This document shows, piece after piece, positions 35,441-44,557 of a DNA stretch of 64,000 bases. Numbering within the stretch: position 1 is the first letter of the stretch; each line of letters begins with the position of its first letter. This DNA is from Cauispirillum nitrogeniifigens (GTDB lineage: Bacteria; Pseudomonadota; Alphaproteobacteria; Rhodospirillales; Rhodospirillaceae): the NCBI RefSeq assembly GCF_049800675.1, contig NZ_JBLOOT010000013.1:25334-89333 (forward strand), read 5' to 3'. The translations under genes were made by a program, and so were the position numbers. Below the pieces are notes generated by a model. It was not told the DNA's origin and did no database searches. It worked only from the letters and a program-made list of their open reading frames with translations.

Positions 35441-36538
35441 CTACCCCACGGTCCGCGCCTGGAGGCGCACCGCCGCCGCGTCGTGCAGGTGGACGACCAG
35501 TTCCCTGGCCCGGTGGCTGGCGGTGTGGGCGGACAGGATGCGCTCGCGGGCGGCGCGGCCGATGGCGCGGCGGCGGGCCTCGGGCATCAGGGTGAGGATC
35601 TCCGTCACCGTCTCGGGGCTGTCGCCGATAAGGATCTCCTCGCCCGGCTTGAACAGGGTGTCAAGGCCCGTCCACCAGTCGCTGATGATCGGCGTGCCGC
35701 AGGCCGCCGCCTCGAACAGGCGGACGCTGGGCGCCCAGCCGGCGGCGACCATGTCGGCGCGGGTGACGTTGAGGGTGAAGCGCTGGCGGGTGTAGAAAGA
35801 CCTGTGCGCGGCCGGCGGCAGGTGGTCGATGCGCTCGACGTTGGCCGGCCAGGGGGTGTCGTCGGGGTACTGCGGCCCGGCGACGACGAAGCGGCCGGCC
35901 GGCACCCGGCGCGCCGGCTCGTTGAGCAGGCGGTCGACGGTGGGCTGGCGGTCCGCCGACCACGTCCCGAGGTAGCCCAGGTCCCACGCCGGCTCCGCCG
36001 CCTCGTCCGGGAAATAGGCGTCGGGATCGACCGAGCAGTACAGCGCGCGGGCCATCGGCGCCCCCAGGTCGGTCTCCAGCCGCCGCAGTGTCGGCCCGCC
36101 GGTGAACGACAGGTAGAGGTCATAGCCCCGGATGCAGTTGGGGGAAATGTACTCGTGGTCGCCACGTTCCAGCTTGGCCAGGGTGACGGGCGTGTCGATG
36201 TCGTAGAAGGCCACCGTCCCGCAGGCGACCTCCCGCACCCAGGCCCCGACCTCCACCCCGTCGGGCACGAACGACCCGACGATGACCGCGTCGGCGTGGC
36301 GCACCAGGGCGATGTAGCGGTCCTGAAGGTCGACGACACTGTCGTACAGGTGGGTGCGGCACCACGGCGGGTCGGGCAGATCGCGGTTGGCGGCGTACCA
36401 CGGCATGTCGCGCTCCAGGAAGGTGACGCGGTGGCCCTCGGCCGCCAGGGCGCGGATCAGCGCCCGGAAGGTGGTGGCGTGGCCGTTGCCCCACGACGAC
36501 GTGATGGACAGCCCCAGGAAGACGATGTTCAGGCTCAT
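35441..36538 (-). CDS. CgeB-like glycosyltransferase (copy 1)
   Basis: The 365-residue GT-B protein has NIVFLGLSITSSWGNGHATT at the start and RLFEAAACGTPIISDWWTGL with FKPGEEIL in the nucleotide-sugar half, as in CgeB-type (Glyco_trans_1_2) enzymes. It is the last gene of the operon and overlaps copy 2 by four bases (ATGA). It belongs to a set of three neighbours that share the N-terminal ...WxNGxA... pattern and the C-terminal FEAxACGxPLI motif. Cytoplasmic, acting on a lipid- or protein-linked acceptor not yet known. Confidence 0.85.
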   Translation of the reverse strand: MSLNIVFLGLSITSSWGNGHATTFRALIRALAAEGHRVTFLERDMPWYAANRDLPDPPWCRTHLYDSVVDLQDRYIALVRHADAVIVGSFVPDGVEVGAWVREVACGTVAFYDIDTPVTLAKLERGDHEYISPNCIRGYDLYLSFTGGPTLRRLETDLGAPMARALYCSVDPDAYFPDEAAEPAWDLGYLGTWSADRQPTVDRLLNEPARRVPAGRFVVAGPQYPDDTPWPANVERIDHLPPAAHRSFYTRQRFTLNVTRADMVAAGWAPSVRLFEAAACGTPIISDWWTGLDTLFKPGEEILIGDSPETVTEILTLMPEARRRAIGRAARERILSAHTASHRARELVVHLHDAAAVRLQARTVG

Positions 36539-37641
36539 CCCACCACCTCGCGCACGGCATCGGACACGGCCGCCGAGGCATCGCCGGCCAGCAGGGCCTC
36601 GACGTCGGCGGCGCGGTGGTCATAGGTGTGCGCGGCCAGCAGCCGCTGCCGGGCGGCGAGGCCGATGCTGCGGGCCTTGTCCGGCGTCACCTCGCGCACC
36701 AGGCGGGCCACCTGCTCGCCGTTTTCGGCCACCAGCACCTCGGTTCCCGGAGCCAGAAAGCGGTCGATGCCCTCCCAGGCATCGGTGATCAGGCAGGCCC
36801 CGGCCCCGGCCGCCTCGAACACCCGCGTCGGCGGCGAGAAGCCGGTGCGCGCCATGCTGTCGCGGGTGATGTTGAGCACGCACTTGGACGACACGTTGAA
36901 GGCGTTGTGCTGGTAGGTGTAGACGTGCCCCAGGCGGCCGACGTTGGCCGGCATGTCCTTGTCGTCCCAGCCCGACCCGCCGATCAGGAAACTGGCCCTG
37001 GGCAACATCGTGGCGGGCCGCAGAAAGAACTCCTCGACCCGTGCCTCGCGGTCGGGCAGACGGTTGCCGAGGAAGCCGAGGTCGCAGAGGAACGCGCGGT
37101 CCGGCGGCACCGGATGGTGGGTGGACGGCTCCAGGGCGTTGTAGATGGGCACGCAGACCTGCGCGCCGAGGCTGGTGTAGGCTTTCACCACCGGATCGCC
37201 ACCGCCGTAGGTCAGCACCATGTCGAAGGACGGCACCAGCGGACCGAGGCGGTCGTCGGGGCTGGTGCGGATGGACTCCAGCGTGGCCGGGGCGTCAACG
37301 TCCCAGAACACCACCTTGCGGCCGGGTGCCTTCAGGCCCAGGACGTTGGCTTCCAGCCAGGCATCAAGAACACCGACGCCGCTGGCCTTGACCACCACGT
37401 CGGCCTCCCCGGCGCGCTCCAGCATGGCCGCCGCGTCGGCCTCGGTCGGCTGGTAGACCACCACGTCGGCCCACGGCGGCGGGTCCATGTCGCGGTGCTT
37501 CTGGCGGTCGAAGGCGTCGGGCTCGTAGAAGGTGATGCGGTGGCCGCGCCGGGCCAGCGCGCCGAGGATCCCCCGGTAGTAGGTGGCGGCGCCATTCCAG
37601 TAGGCGGACACCAGGCTGGACCCGAAAAAGGCAATGTGCAT
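36535..37641 (-). CDS. CgeB-like glycosyltransferase (copy 2)
   Basis: The 368-residue protein begins MHIAFFGSSLVSAYWNGAAT, with RGILGALARRGHRITFYEPD in the first Rossmann domain and TRVFEAAGAGACLITDAWEG plus FLAPGTEVLVA in the second. It overlaps copy 1 by four bases and copy 3 by one base (TGATG), so translation is coupled. The open frame continues upstream into copy 3, which is a shadow. Donor and acceptor sugars are unknown. Confidence 0.85.
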   Translation of the reverse strand: MHIAFFGSSLVSAYWNGAATYYRGILGALARRGHRITFYEPDAFDRQKHRDMDPPPWADVVVYQPTEADAAAMLERAGEADVVVKASGVGVLDAWLEANVLGLKAPGRKVVFWDVDAPATLESIRTSPDDRLGPLVPSFDMVLTYGGGDPVVKAYTSLGAQVCVPIYNALEPSTHHPVPPDRAFLCDLGFLGNRLPDREARVEEFFLRPATMLPRASFLIGGSGWDDKDMPANVGRLGHVYTYQHNAFNVSSKCVLNITRDSMARTGFSPPTRVFEAAGAGACLITDAWEGIDRFLAPGTEVLVAENGEQVARLVREVTPDKARSIGLAARQRLLAAHTYDHRAADVEALLAGDASAAVSDAVREVVG

Positions 37642-38750
37642 CAGGCGACCTCCCGTTGGTCTGTCGTGAGCGCGGCGAGAATGCCGAGGAGTTCGTCGGC
37701 GCGGTGGCCGCAGGTGTGGCGGGCCAGGATGCGCCGCCGTCCGCTGGCGGCCAGGGCGGCGGCCCGCTCGGGGTCGGCCAGCAGGGCGCGCAGCAGGCGC
37801 ATCATGTCGTCGCCGTTCGACGCCACCAGATAGTCCTCGCCGGGTCGGAACAGGCCCTCGGCGTCGTCCCACGGCGCGGTGATCAGCGGGATGCCGCAGG
37901 CCAGCGCCTCGAACACCCGGATGGTGGGGATGCCCGGCAGCGCCGTCGCGTACAGGCGCCGGGGAACGTGCACCGTCATCCGGTGAGCGGCGAAGACCTC
38001 CGGCACGCGGTGGTTCGCCACCCACCCGGCATAGTCGATGCCCAGCGACCGCAGGGCGCCGCGCACCGGGTCGGGATAGCGCACGCCGTGGATGCGCGCC
38101 TTCAGGCCCAGCTTGCGCACCGGCTCGATGAGGAACTCCGCCAGTTCGGCGGTGCGCTCGCCATCGCCCCAGTTGCCGACCCACACCAGATCTCCGGTCC
38201 CGGCCGCCGCCGGGCGCGGGAAGAACACCGTCGTGTCGGCGGCCTCGTGCCAGGTCCAGGCGCGGCCGCCCCAGCCCTGGCGGTCGTAGAGGGCACGGAT
38301 GGTCTCGCCGAAGGCCAGCACCCCGTCGAAGGCATCCAGGTCATAGGCCGCCATCTCCTGCGGCGCGCTGACCATGCGGTGATGGGTGTCATGGAACAGC
38401 AGCCGCCACGGCGCCCCGGCCGCGCGGCGGCGGTTGAGCGCCGTCACCAGGGCCGGGGCGGACCATTCGTGGACGATCACCACGTCGGCGCCGTCCACGG
38501 CCGCGTCGACGTCCAGGTCGGCGGGGCGGTAGAGGGTCGAGGACAGGTCCGGGAAGGCCCTGGCGATGGCCTCCAGCGCCGCCTCGCCATGGTCGGCGAT
38601 CAGGTTGGCCCGCGACCAGCCGTCGGCGGGCTCCCACACGGCGACCTCGTGCCCCCGCGCCGCCAGGGCGCGGACGACGCCGCGCAGGAAGTGCGCGTTG
38701 CCATGGTTCCAGTCGGAAAAGAGGGAGTGGGTGAAGAGGACGAACTTCAC
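37641..38750 (-). CDS. CgeB-like glycosyltransferase (copy 3)
   Basis: The 369-residue protein starts with GTG at 38750, with AAGGAAG upstream. The N-terminal half has FTHSLFSDWNHGNAHFLRGV and VRALAARGHEVAVWEP; the C-terminal half has IRVFEALACGIPLITAPW and LFRPGEDYLVA. It follows the GT4 gene by 28 bp, the only real gap in this operon besides its promoter. It resembles copies 1 and 2 more than the GT4 gene, so the three probably arose by tandem duplication. Confidence 0.85.
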   Translation of the reverse strand: MKFVLFTHSLFSDWNHGNAHFLRGVVRALAARGHEVAVWEPADGWSRANLIADHGEAALEAIARAFPDLSSTLYRPADLDVDAAVDGADVVIVHEWSAPALVTALNRRRAAGAPWRLLFHDTHHRMVSAPQEMAAYDLDAFDGVLAFGETIRALYDRQGWGGRAWTWHEAADTTVFFPRPAAAGTGDLVWVGNWGDGERTAELAEFLIEPVRKLGLKARIHGVRYPDPVRGALRSLGIDYAGWVANHRVPEVFAAHRMTVHVPRRLYATALPGIPTIRVFEALACGIPLITAPWDDAEGLFRPGEDYLVASNGDDMMRLLRALLADPERAAALAASGRRRILARHTCGHRADELLGILAALTTDQREVA

Positions 38751-38778
38751 GGGCGCTTCCTTCTTCTGGGGGAGAGCG

Positions 38779-39885
38779 TCATTGCGCCGCCACCTCGGGG
38801 CGGTGGGCCGCCAGCAGGTCGCCGTAGGCCGCCAGGGTGCCGGCGGTGAGGGCGGCGGCGGAATAGGCCAGGCCGCGCCGCCACGCCCGGCGTTGCAGGG
38901 CGGTGCGGCGGGCGTCGTCGCGGGTCAGGGCGTCCAGCGCGGCGACCCAGGCATCGGGGTCGTCGGGACGCACGAACACCGCCGCCCCGCCCCACAGCTC
39001 GCGGAAGGTGGGAATGTCCGACAGCACCAGCGCGCAGCCCGACAGGGCGGCTTCCAGCACCGCCAGGCCAAACGGCTCGTAGCGCGCCGGCGAAGCGAAC
39101 ACCGCCGCGCGGGCCATCTGCCGCGCCACCGCCGGCGCCGGCAGGCGGCCCAGGACCTGCACGCCCGGAAGCAGCCGGTGCCCGCCGTCGGGCGCCACGG
39201 CATCCCCGGCCACCGCCACCGGCCAGGACAGCCGCCGCGCCACGGGGCCGAGCAACGCCAGATTCTTGGCCTCGTCCCACACCCGGCCGGCGGCAAACAC
39301 CACCGGGTCCTTGCCCCGCACGGCGGAGAACCGTTCCGGGTTGAGCCCGTTGGCGATGACGCGGGCCGCCGGCAGCGGCCCGTAGAGCAGATCCAGGTCG
39401 TCGAGGAAGGCACGGGTCGGCGCCGCCACCAGACGCGCCGCCCGCAGGCCGGCGGTGACGGCACGGGCATAGCCGGCCCACTGCGCCGGGGCATCGCAGC
39501 CCTTGACCGCCCGCCACCACGACAGCACGCAGGAATGCCCCATCACCAACACCGGCGCCCGCCACGGCAGCACCGCCAGGGCATAGCCGTTGAGGTGGAT
39601 GACGTCGGGCCGATACCGTTCCTCCAGCCCCAGCAGCCAGGCCCCGGCGGGACCGAGTGCGGCAATGCCGCCGTCCATCCATTCCAGGGCGAAGCGCCCC
39701 TCCTCCAGCCGCACGCCGCGCAGGCGGGCAACCTCGGCCCGCTGATCGGCGTCCGGGGCCGGCCCCATCACCGCCAGCACCACGCGCACGCCCTGGCGGT
39801 TCAGCCCCTCGGCCAGCTCCAGGGCATAGCGCCACACCCCGCCGACGGCATCGGCGGTCATCAGCACCGTGCGCGGCAGGGTCAT
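38779..39885 (-). CDS. GT4-type glycosyltransferase
   Basis: The 368-residue GT-B protein has TADAVGGVWRYALELAEGL at the N-terminus and VVFAAGRVWDEAKNLALLG, VQVLGRLPAPAVARQMARA and FASPARYEPFGLAVLEAALSG (the Glu-x7-Glu motif) in the donor-binding half. This is the standard GT4 pattern for capsule, LPS or trehalose-like synthesis. It overlaps the radical SAM gene by four bases. Donor sugar unknown. Confidence 0.88.
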   Translation of the reverse strand: MTLPRTVLMTADAVGGVWRYALELAEGLNRQGVRVVLAVMGPAPDADQRAEVARLRGVRLEEGRFALEWMDGGIAALGPAGAWLLGLEERYRPDVIHLNGYALAVLPWRAPVLVMGHSCVLSWWRAVKGCDAPAQWAGYARAVTAGLRAARLVAAPTRAFLDDLDLLYGPLPAARVIANGLNPERFSAVRGKDPVVFAAGRVWDEAKNLALLGPVARRLSWPVAVAGDAVAPDGGHRLLPGVQVLGRLPAPAVARQMARAAVFASPARYEPFGLAVLEAALSGCALVLSDIPTFRELWGGAAVFVRPDDPDAWVAALDALTRDDARRTALQRRAWRRGLAYSAAALTAGTLAAYGDLLAAHRPEVAAQ

Positions 39886-41180
39886 TCGGCGGCCTCCCCC
39901 TCAAGCTGCGACAGCGGCAGCGGCCGGGCGTCCTGAATGTCGCTGAAGCGGTCGAACAGCATCAGGTAGTGCTGCACCGCGCGCTCCCAGGCGAGATCGT
40001 CGGGCGGGCCGAACAGGCGGCGGTAGTCGGGCGTACCGGGATAAGGGAACAGCGGCACCGGGTCGTTGGCCCAGATGCCCAGCGATCGCATGGCGTCGCG
40101 CCAGCGCGCCACATGGGCGGCGTCGTCGGTGGGCACGGCGATCAGGTTGGCCTGCACGAAGGGCACCCGCCGCCGGGCGTGGACCAGCCGCTGGGTCAGG
40201 GTGTCGGTGTCCATGCGGCAGTCCTTGTCGAGCATGGCCCGCCCCTCGGCGGTCAGGCTCTCCACGCCGGCCTCGATGGACACGCACCCGGCCTCGCCCA
40301 GCAGGTCGAGCATCTCGGGCTTCCACAGGTCGATGCGGGTCTGGATGCCGAACGTCAGGCCGCGCCCGACCAGCGCCTCCAGCAGCCGGCGGTCGGGCAG
40401 GAAGATCTCGTCGATGAAGTACAGGTACTCCGCCCCCTGGCCGCGCAGGGTGTCGATCTCCAGCAACAGCTCGCCCAGGTTCCGGCGACGGTACTTGTCG
40501 CGGAAGTTCTCCTTGGCGCAGAAGGAGCAGTGGTAGGGGCACCCGCGCGACGCCTCCACCTCCGCCCCCGGCCCCCAGTCCTTTTCGGCGCCGTCAAAGC
40601 GGTGATGGTGATGGCGGTGGCGGGCCACCCACTCGTCGGGCCACACCAGCGCCGGCAGGTCGGTGAAGGTGCCGGCGTGCGGCGCGCCTTGCACCCGGTC
40701 GCGCCCCTGGCCGTCGCGCCAGGCGATGGAGGGCACGGCGTCGAGCGGACCGCCCCTGGCAAGGCGGACGACGATCTCTTCGCACTCACCCATCACCACC
40801 ACGTCGCAGCCCAGCTTGCGCAGCGCCGCGCGTGGCGTCGCCGAGCCGTGCGGCCCGACCGCCACCAGCCGCCCGCCGTTGCGGCCGAGGGCGGCGAACA
40901 TGTCGCGCGGCACGCGGATCTCGGGCGGGGCGCAGCGCCAGAACAGATAGGTCGGCGCCGTCGTCACCACCGTCATGTCGGGGGCGCAGGCGCGGACCCG
41001 GCGGGCCACCTGATCAATGCTCAGGCCCTCCAGGGGGGCGTCAATGATCAGCGCCTCGTGCCCGGCGCGCTCCAGCAGGGCGGCGGAATAGCCCAGTTCC
41101 AGGGGCAGGTGCGGCTCGCGGCAGCCGAAGTAGATGCTGCCGTCGAAGCTCCACGGCGGATTGATCAGGCAGACCTTCAT
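39882..41180 (-). CDS. B12-binding-type radical SAM protein
   Basis: The 432-residue protein begins KVCLINPPWSFDGSIYFG, as in cobalamin-binding radical SAM proteins, with a Rossmann-like first domain (~1-150) that lacks the DxHxxG cobalamin motif. The radical SAM cluster motif is CPYHCSFC (Cys-x3-Cys-x2-Cys) in VEASRGCPYHCSFCAKENF. FIDEIFLPDRRLLEAL and VSIEAGVESL are typical barrel motifs. GGAGGGTC lies before the ATG. It overlaps both neighbours by four bases. The likely task is modification of a sugar or of the glycan built by the surrounding transferases; I recall a described family of such proteins in glycosyltransferase clusters of rhizobia, but did not check it. Confidence 0.85.
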   Translation of the reverse strand: MKVCLINPPWSFDGSIYFGCREPHLPLELGYSAALLERAGHEALIIDAPLEGLSIDQVARRVRACAPDMTVVTTAPTYLFWRCAPPEIRVPRDMFAALGRNGGRLVAVGPHGSATPRAALRKLGCDVVVMGECEEIVVRLARGGPLDAVPSIAWRDGQGRDRVQGAPHAGTFTDLPALVWPDEWVARHRHHHHRFDGAEKDWGPGAEVEASRGCPYHCSFCAKENFRDKYRRRNLGELLLEIDTLRGQGAEYLYFIDEIFLPDRRLLEALVGRGLTFGIQTRIDLWKPEMLDLLGEAGCVSIEAGVESLTAEGRAMLDKDCRMDTDTLTQRLVHARRRVPFVQANLIAVPTDDAAHVARWRDAMRSLGIWANDPVPLFPYPGTPDYRRLFGPPDDLAWERAVQHYLMLFDRFSDIQDARPLPLSQLEGEAAE

Positions 41181-43189
41181 ACGGCGACCCTCCTGGTGGC
41201 GGAGCGCTCGCGGCCCGGCGGCCGTGATGCGCCGGCCTCGACCAGCCAGTCGTGCAGGCGGCCCAGGCCCTCGCTGACGCCGACCTTGGGCGCCCAGCCG
41301 GTCAGGCTTTGGAAGGCACGGGTGTCGCTGACGTACCAGGGCTGGTCGCCGGGCCGCCAAGCGTCGAAAGACACCTCGGGCGGGCAGCCGGTCAGCTCGC
41401 CGATGCGGTCCAGGCAGTCGAGCAGCGAGATGGCGTTGCCCGGCCCGCCGCCCATGTTGAAGGCCCGCCCCCTCAGGCGGTCCATGTGCGTCTCGGCCAG
41501 TCTCCAGGCGGCCACCACGTCATCGACGTAGAGCACGTCGCGGACCTGCTTGCCGTTGCCGAACAGGGTGATCGGCCGGCCGTTCAGGGCGCTGATGAGG
41601 AAGTGCGCCACCCAGCCCTGATCCTCGGTCCCGAACTGGCGCGGGCCGTACAGACAGCTCATGCGGAACACCACCGCCGGCAGCCCGTAGATGCGGGCGT
41701 GGTCGAGCACGTACTGATCCGCCGCGCCCTTGGAACAGCCATAGGGGCTGTGCAGGTCGAGCGGCTGATCCTCGGCCACGCCGGCCAGATGCAGGGCGTC
41801 GGCGGCGGGGCGGAAGGCGCGCGCCCCCTCCTCCACCGCGATGCCCGACAGGCTGCCGTAGACCTTGTTGGTGGAGGCGAACACCAGCTTCGGCGGCGTC
41901 GCCCGCCGGCGCGCCGCCTCCAGCACATTGAGGCTGCCCAGCAGGTTGACGTCGAAGTCGTGGCGCGGGTCGGCCACCGATGTCGTCACCGCCACCTGCG
42001 CGGCGAGATGGAACACCGTCCGCGCGTCGGCCATGACGTCGCGCACCGCCCAGCGGTCGCGCACGTCGCCGCACACCCCTTCGATGCGGTCGCCATGGCG
42101 CTCGCGCAGCCACGCCAGGTTCTCCTCCACGCCCGGCCGCGCCAGGGTGTCGAAGATACGCACCGTGCGCCCCTCCGCCGCCAGGGCGTCGGCCAGATTG
42201 GCGCCGAGGAACCCGGCGCCGCCGGTGATCAGCGTGACCTCGCGGTCATGGCGCACGAAGGGCGCGCCCTCGGCCATGGCGGCGATGCGCCGCACCTCGG
42301 GCACGCCGCCCTTGGCGAGCAGCCGGCCGAGCAGCTTGGGCGAGGCATCCGGCCGGTTGAGGCCGAAGTGGTAGTGGCGTTCGTCGACGTGAAAGCCTTC
42401 CTGGCTCGCCAGATCGGGATGCAGGTCCTGCCAGGAATACCAGTAGGCGCGCTCCACCGGCGCCTCCAGCATGTCGAGGAACACTTCGAGTTGGCCGCGC
42501 TCGTCATGGCGCCAGGTGGAATAGCCGCCCTCGGTGATCCACATCTGCACGTCGCGGGCGTGGTCGGGCAGCACCGCGCGCACGTCCTCGGCCTGAAGCG
42601 ACCACGGCGCCTCGCCGTGGGTCCAGGTGCCGGGAAAGCCGTGCAGGCCGATGGCGTCGATGTTTTCCAGCGCGCCGGCCTTGCCGACGACGCGGATCCA
42701 GTTGGGGTCGGTCGGACACATGCCGCCCAGCACCGTCTTCTTGCCGCGCCGGCGCATCCAGTAGGCGGCCTGGACGATCATGTCGGAGAACATCCGCCAC
42801 TCGTGGTCCAGCCGCCAGTCCCAGTCATTGATGTTGTTGGGCTCGTTCCACAGCTCCACCCACTCGAAGTGCTGGCCGTGAGCGGTGACGAGCACGTCGA
42901 GGAAGTCCGCATACGCCTTGGTGTCGCGCGGCGGGGCGGAGCTTTTGGGGGCGATGGCGATGGACGGCGGGGTATAGGTGACGCAGGGCAGCACCTCCAC
43001 CTCGCGGGCCAGCCGGGGCAGCATCCAGTCGATCCAGGCGCGGCCCTCGGGACTGTAGGAGTCGGCCCAGGAGATCCCGGTGCGCAGGTGGGAGATGCCC
43101 ATGGCCCGCATGTCGGCGATCAGGCGCTCGACGCGCTCGTGGTCGCCGGGACGCAGCCATTCGACGAGGCCGAGAGCGGGCTGTTTCAT
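41177..43189 (-). CDS. Fusion of a clan GH-A glycoside hydrolase-like domain and an NAD-dependent epimerase
   Basis: The 670-residue protein reads through two enzymes. Residues 1-~310 form a TIM-barrel hydrolase-like domain: VELWNEPNN places the acid/base Glu116 and MWITEGGYSTW the nucleophile Glu220, the usual clan A pair. Residues ~317-670 are an extended SDR: VTLITGGAGFLGANLADAL (NAD loop), FASTNKVYGSL, and SPYGCSKGAADQYV (Tyr-x-x-x-Lys). The C-terminal epimerase ends SATRRVAV. The start at 43189 overlaps the upstream epimerase stop by four bases, and its stop overlaps the radical SAM gene. No stop or alternative start separates the domains. It could act in making and trimming an unusual sugar. 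Confidence 0.85.
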   Translation of the reverse strand: MKQPALGLVEWLRPGDHERVERLIADMRAMGISHLRTGISWADSYSPEGRAWIDWMLPRLAREVEVLPCVTYTPPSIAIAPKSSAPPRDTKAYADFLDVLVTAHGQHFEWVELWNEPNNINDWDWRLDHEWRMFSDMIVQAAYWMRRRGKKTVLGGMCPTDPNWIRVVGKAGALENIDAIGLHGFPGTWTHGEAPWSLQAEDVRAVLPDHARDVQMWITEGGYSTWRHDERGQLEVFLDMLEAPVERAYWYSWQDLHPDLASQEGFHVDERHYHFGLNRPDASPKLLGRLLAKGGVPEVRRIAAMAEGAPFVRHDREVTLITGGAGFLGANLADALAAEGRTVRIFDTLARPGVEENLAWLRERHGDRIEGVCGDVRDRWAVRDVMADARTVFHLAAQVAVTTSVADPRHDFDVNLLGSLNVLEAARRRATPPKLVFASTNKVYGSLSGIAVEEGARAFRPAADALHLAGVAEDQPLDLHSPYGCSKGAADQYVLDHARIYGLPAVVFRMSCLYGPRQFGTEDQGWVAHFLISALNGRPITLFGNGKQVRDVLYVDDVVAAWRLAETHMDRLRGRAFNMGGGPGNAISLLDCLDRIGELTGCPPEVSFDAWRPGDQPWYVSDTRAFQSLTGWAPKVGVSEGLGRLHDWLVEAGASRPPGRERSATRRVAV

Positions 43190-44304
43190 GCCACCAGCCC
43201 CCGCCGCCGCAGTTCCGATGCCGCCTCCTCGACCCGGTCGGCGGCGACCTGTCCGGCCACCCACTCGACCAGTTCGGCCAAGCCTTCCTGGAAGTCCACC
43301 TTGGGCGCGAAGCCCAGCAGGTCGCGGGCCTTGGACAAGTCGGCGAAGCAGTGGCGGATATCGCCCTTGCGGCATTCGCCGGTGATCTCGGGGGCGATGT
43401 CGTCGCGGCCCATGGCGCGGGCCAGCCGCTCGGCCAGTTCGGCCACGGTGTAGGTGTTGCCCGACCCGACGTTGAACACCTGTCCGTTGGCGGCGTCCTT
43501 CTCCAGGGCCAGCAGGCAGGCCGCCGCCACGTCCTTGACGTGGACGAAGTCGCGGAGCTGGCGGCCGTCCTCGAAGATGCGCGGCGCCTTGCCGTTGAGC
43601 AGCCGCGAGGCAAAGATCGCCAGCACCCCGGTATAGGGGTTCGACAATGCCTGCCGGGTGCCGAAGACGTTGAAGAAGCGCAGGGCGCAGGTGGGGATGC
43701 CATAGGCCTCGCCGAAGATCAGGCACATGCGCTCCTGCACGTACTTCGACAGGGCGTAGACCGATGCCAGGCTGGGCGGCTTGTTCTCGGGGGTGGCGAC
43801 GGGCACCAGCGGCAGGCCGGTGGCGTCGACCGGATCCCAGCGGCCGGCGGCCACCGCCTCGGGCGCGCGGGTGGCCTGCTCGACCAGCGCGCCCGAGGCG
43901 GTGCGGTACAGTCCCTCGCCGTAGATGCTCATGGAGGAGGCGACGACCAGCTTGCCGACCGGGCGGTCGATCAGGCACTGCAACAGGGTGGCCGTGCCCA
44001 GGTCGTTGACCGCCACGTAGTCGTCGATCTGGTACATGCTCTGGCCGACACCGACCATGGCGGCGAAGTGATAGACCGCATCGACCCCCTGGAGCGCCTG
44101 CCGCAAGGCAGCGGCGTCCCGCACGTCGGCCGACAGGACTTCGACCTCGGGGGACAGGTAGGCCGGCAACCCGGCCACCGGGCCGTGGACCTGTTCGCTG
44201 AGGTTGTCGAGCACGCGGACGCGATGGCCGGCCTCAAGCAGCGCATCGGCGAGGTGCGAGCCGATGAACCCGGCCCCGCCGGTGACGAGAACTGTTGCAG
44301 ACAT
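43186..44304 (-). CDS. NAD-dependent nucleotide-sugar epimerase/dehydratase
   Basis: The 372-residue extended SDR starts VLVTGGAGFIGSHLADALLEAG, with VYHFAAMVGVGQSMYQIDDY, SSMSIYGEGLY and the catalytic VYALSKYVQERM (Tyr-x-x-x-Lys), then RFFNVFGTRQALSNPYTGVL and GRQLRDFVHVKDVAAACLLA. It is closest to GalE/WbpP-like and dTDP-sugar 4-epimerases. GGGAGGCAAC precedes the ATG. It is the first gene of the seven-gene glycan operon, and the 253-bp region up to the divergent Tad-type gene holds the promoter. Confidence 0.9.
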   Translation of the reverse strand: MSATVLVTGGAGFIGSHLADALLEAGHRVRVLDNLSEQVHGPVAGLPAYLSPEVEVLSADVRDAAALRQALQGVDAVYHFAAMVGVGQSMYQIDDYVAVNDLGTATLLQCLIDRPVGKLVVASSMSIYGEGLYRTASGALVEQATRAPEAVAAGRWDPVDATGLPLVPVATPENKPPSLASVYALSKYVQERMCLIFGEAYGIPTCALRFFNVFGTRQALSNPYTGVLAIFASRLLNGKAPRIFEDGRQLRDFVHVKDVAAACLLALEKDAANGQVFNVGSGNTYTVAELAERLARAMGRDDIAPEITGECRKGDIRHCFADLSKARDLLGFAPKVDFQEGLAELVEWVAGQVAADRVEEAASELRRRGLVA

Positions 44305-44557
44305 GTTGCCTCCCGTAGGTCACTGTCTGCGAACGTCCTCTTGCGCGGCCCGGTTCCTGTCCCAGCGGATGTTAATGAAGAAGATCAATAGCTTGGCATC
44401 AAGCGGAGTAGCCGCTACCCCGTCCGTCTCCGGCCGGTGGTAGGGAGGGCGGAGTTCACGGCGCCCTGGTGTGACCGCCGTTACTGGCGGTTAAGCACCT
44501 CGGGCTTAGACTGGGCCTGTCTTCACCGCAGCCGCGAACCGCATCGGGCGCATCGCC

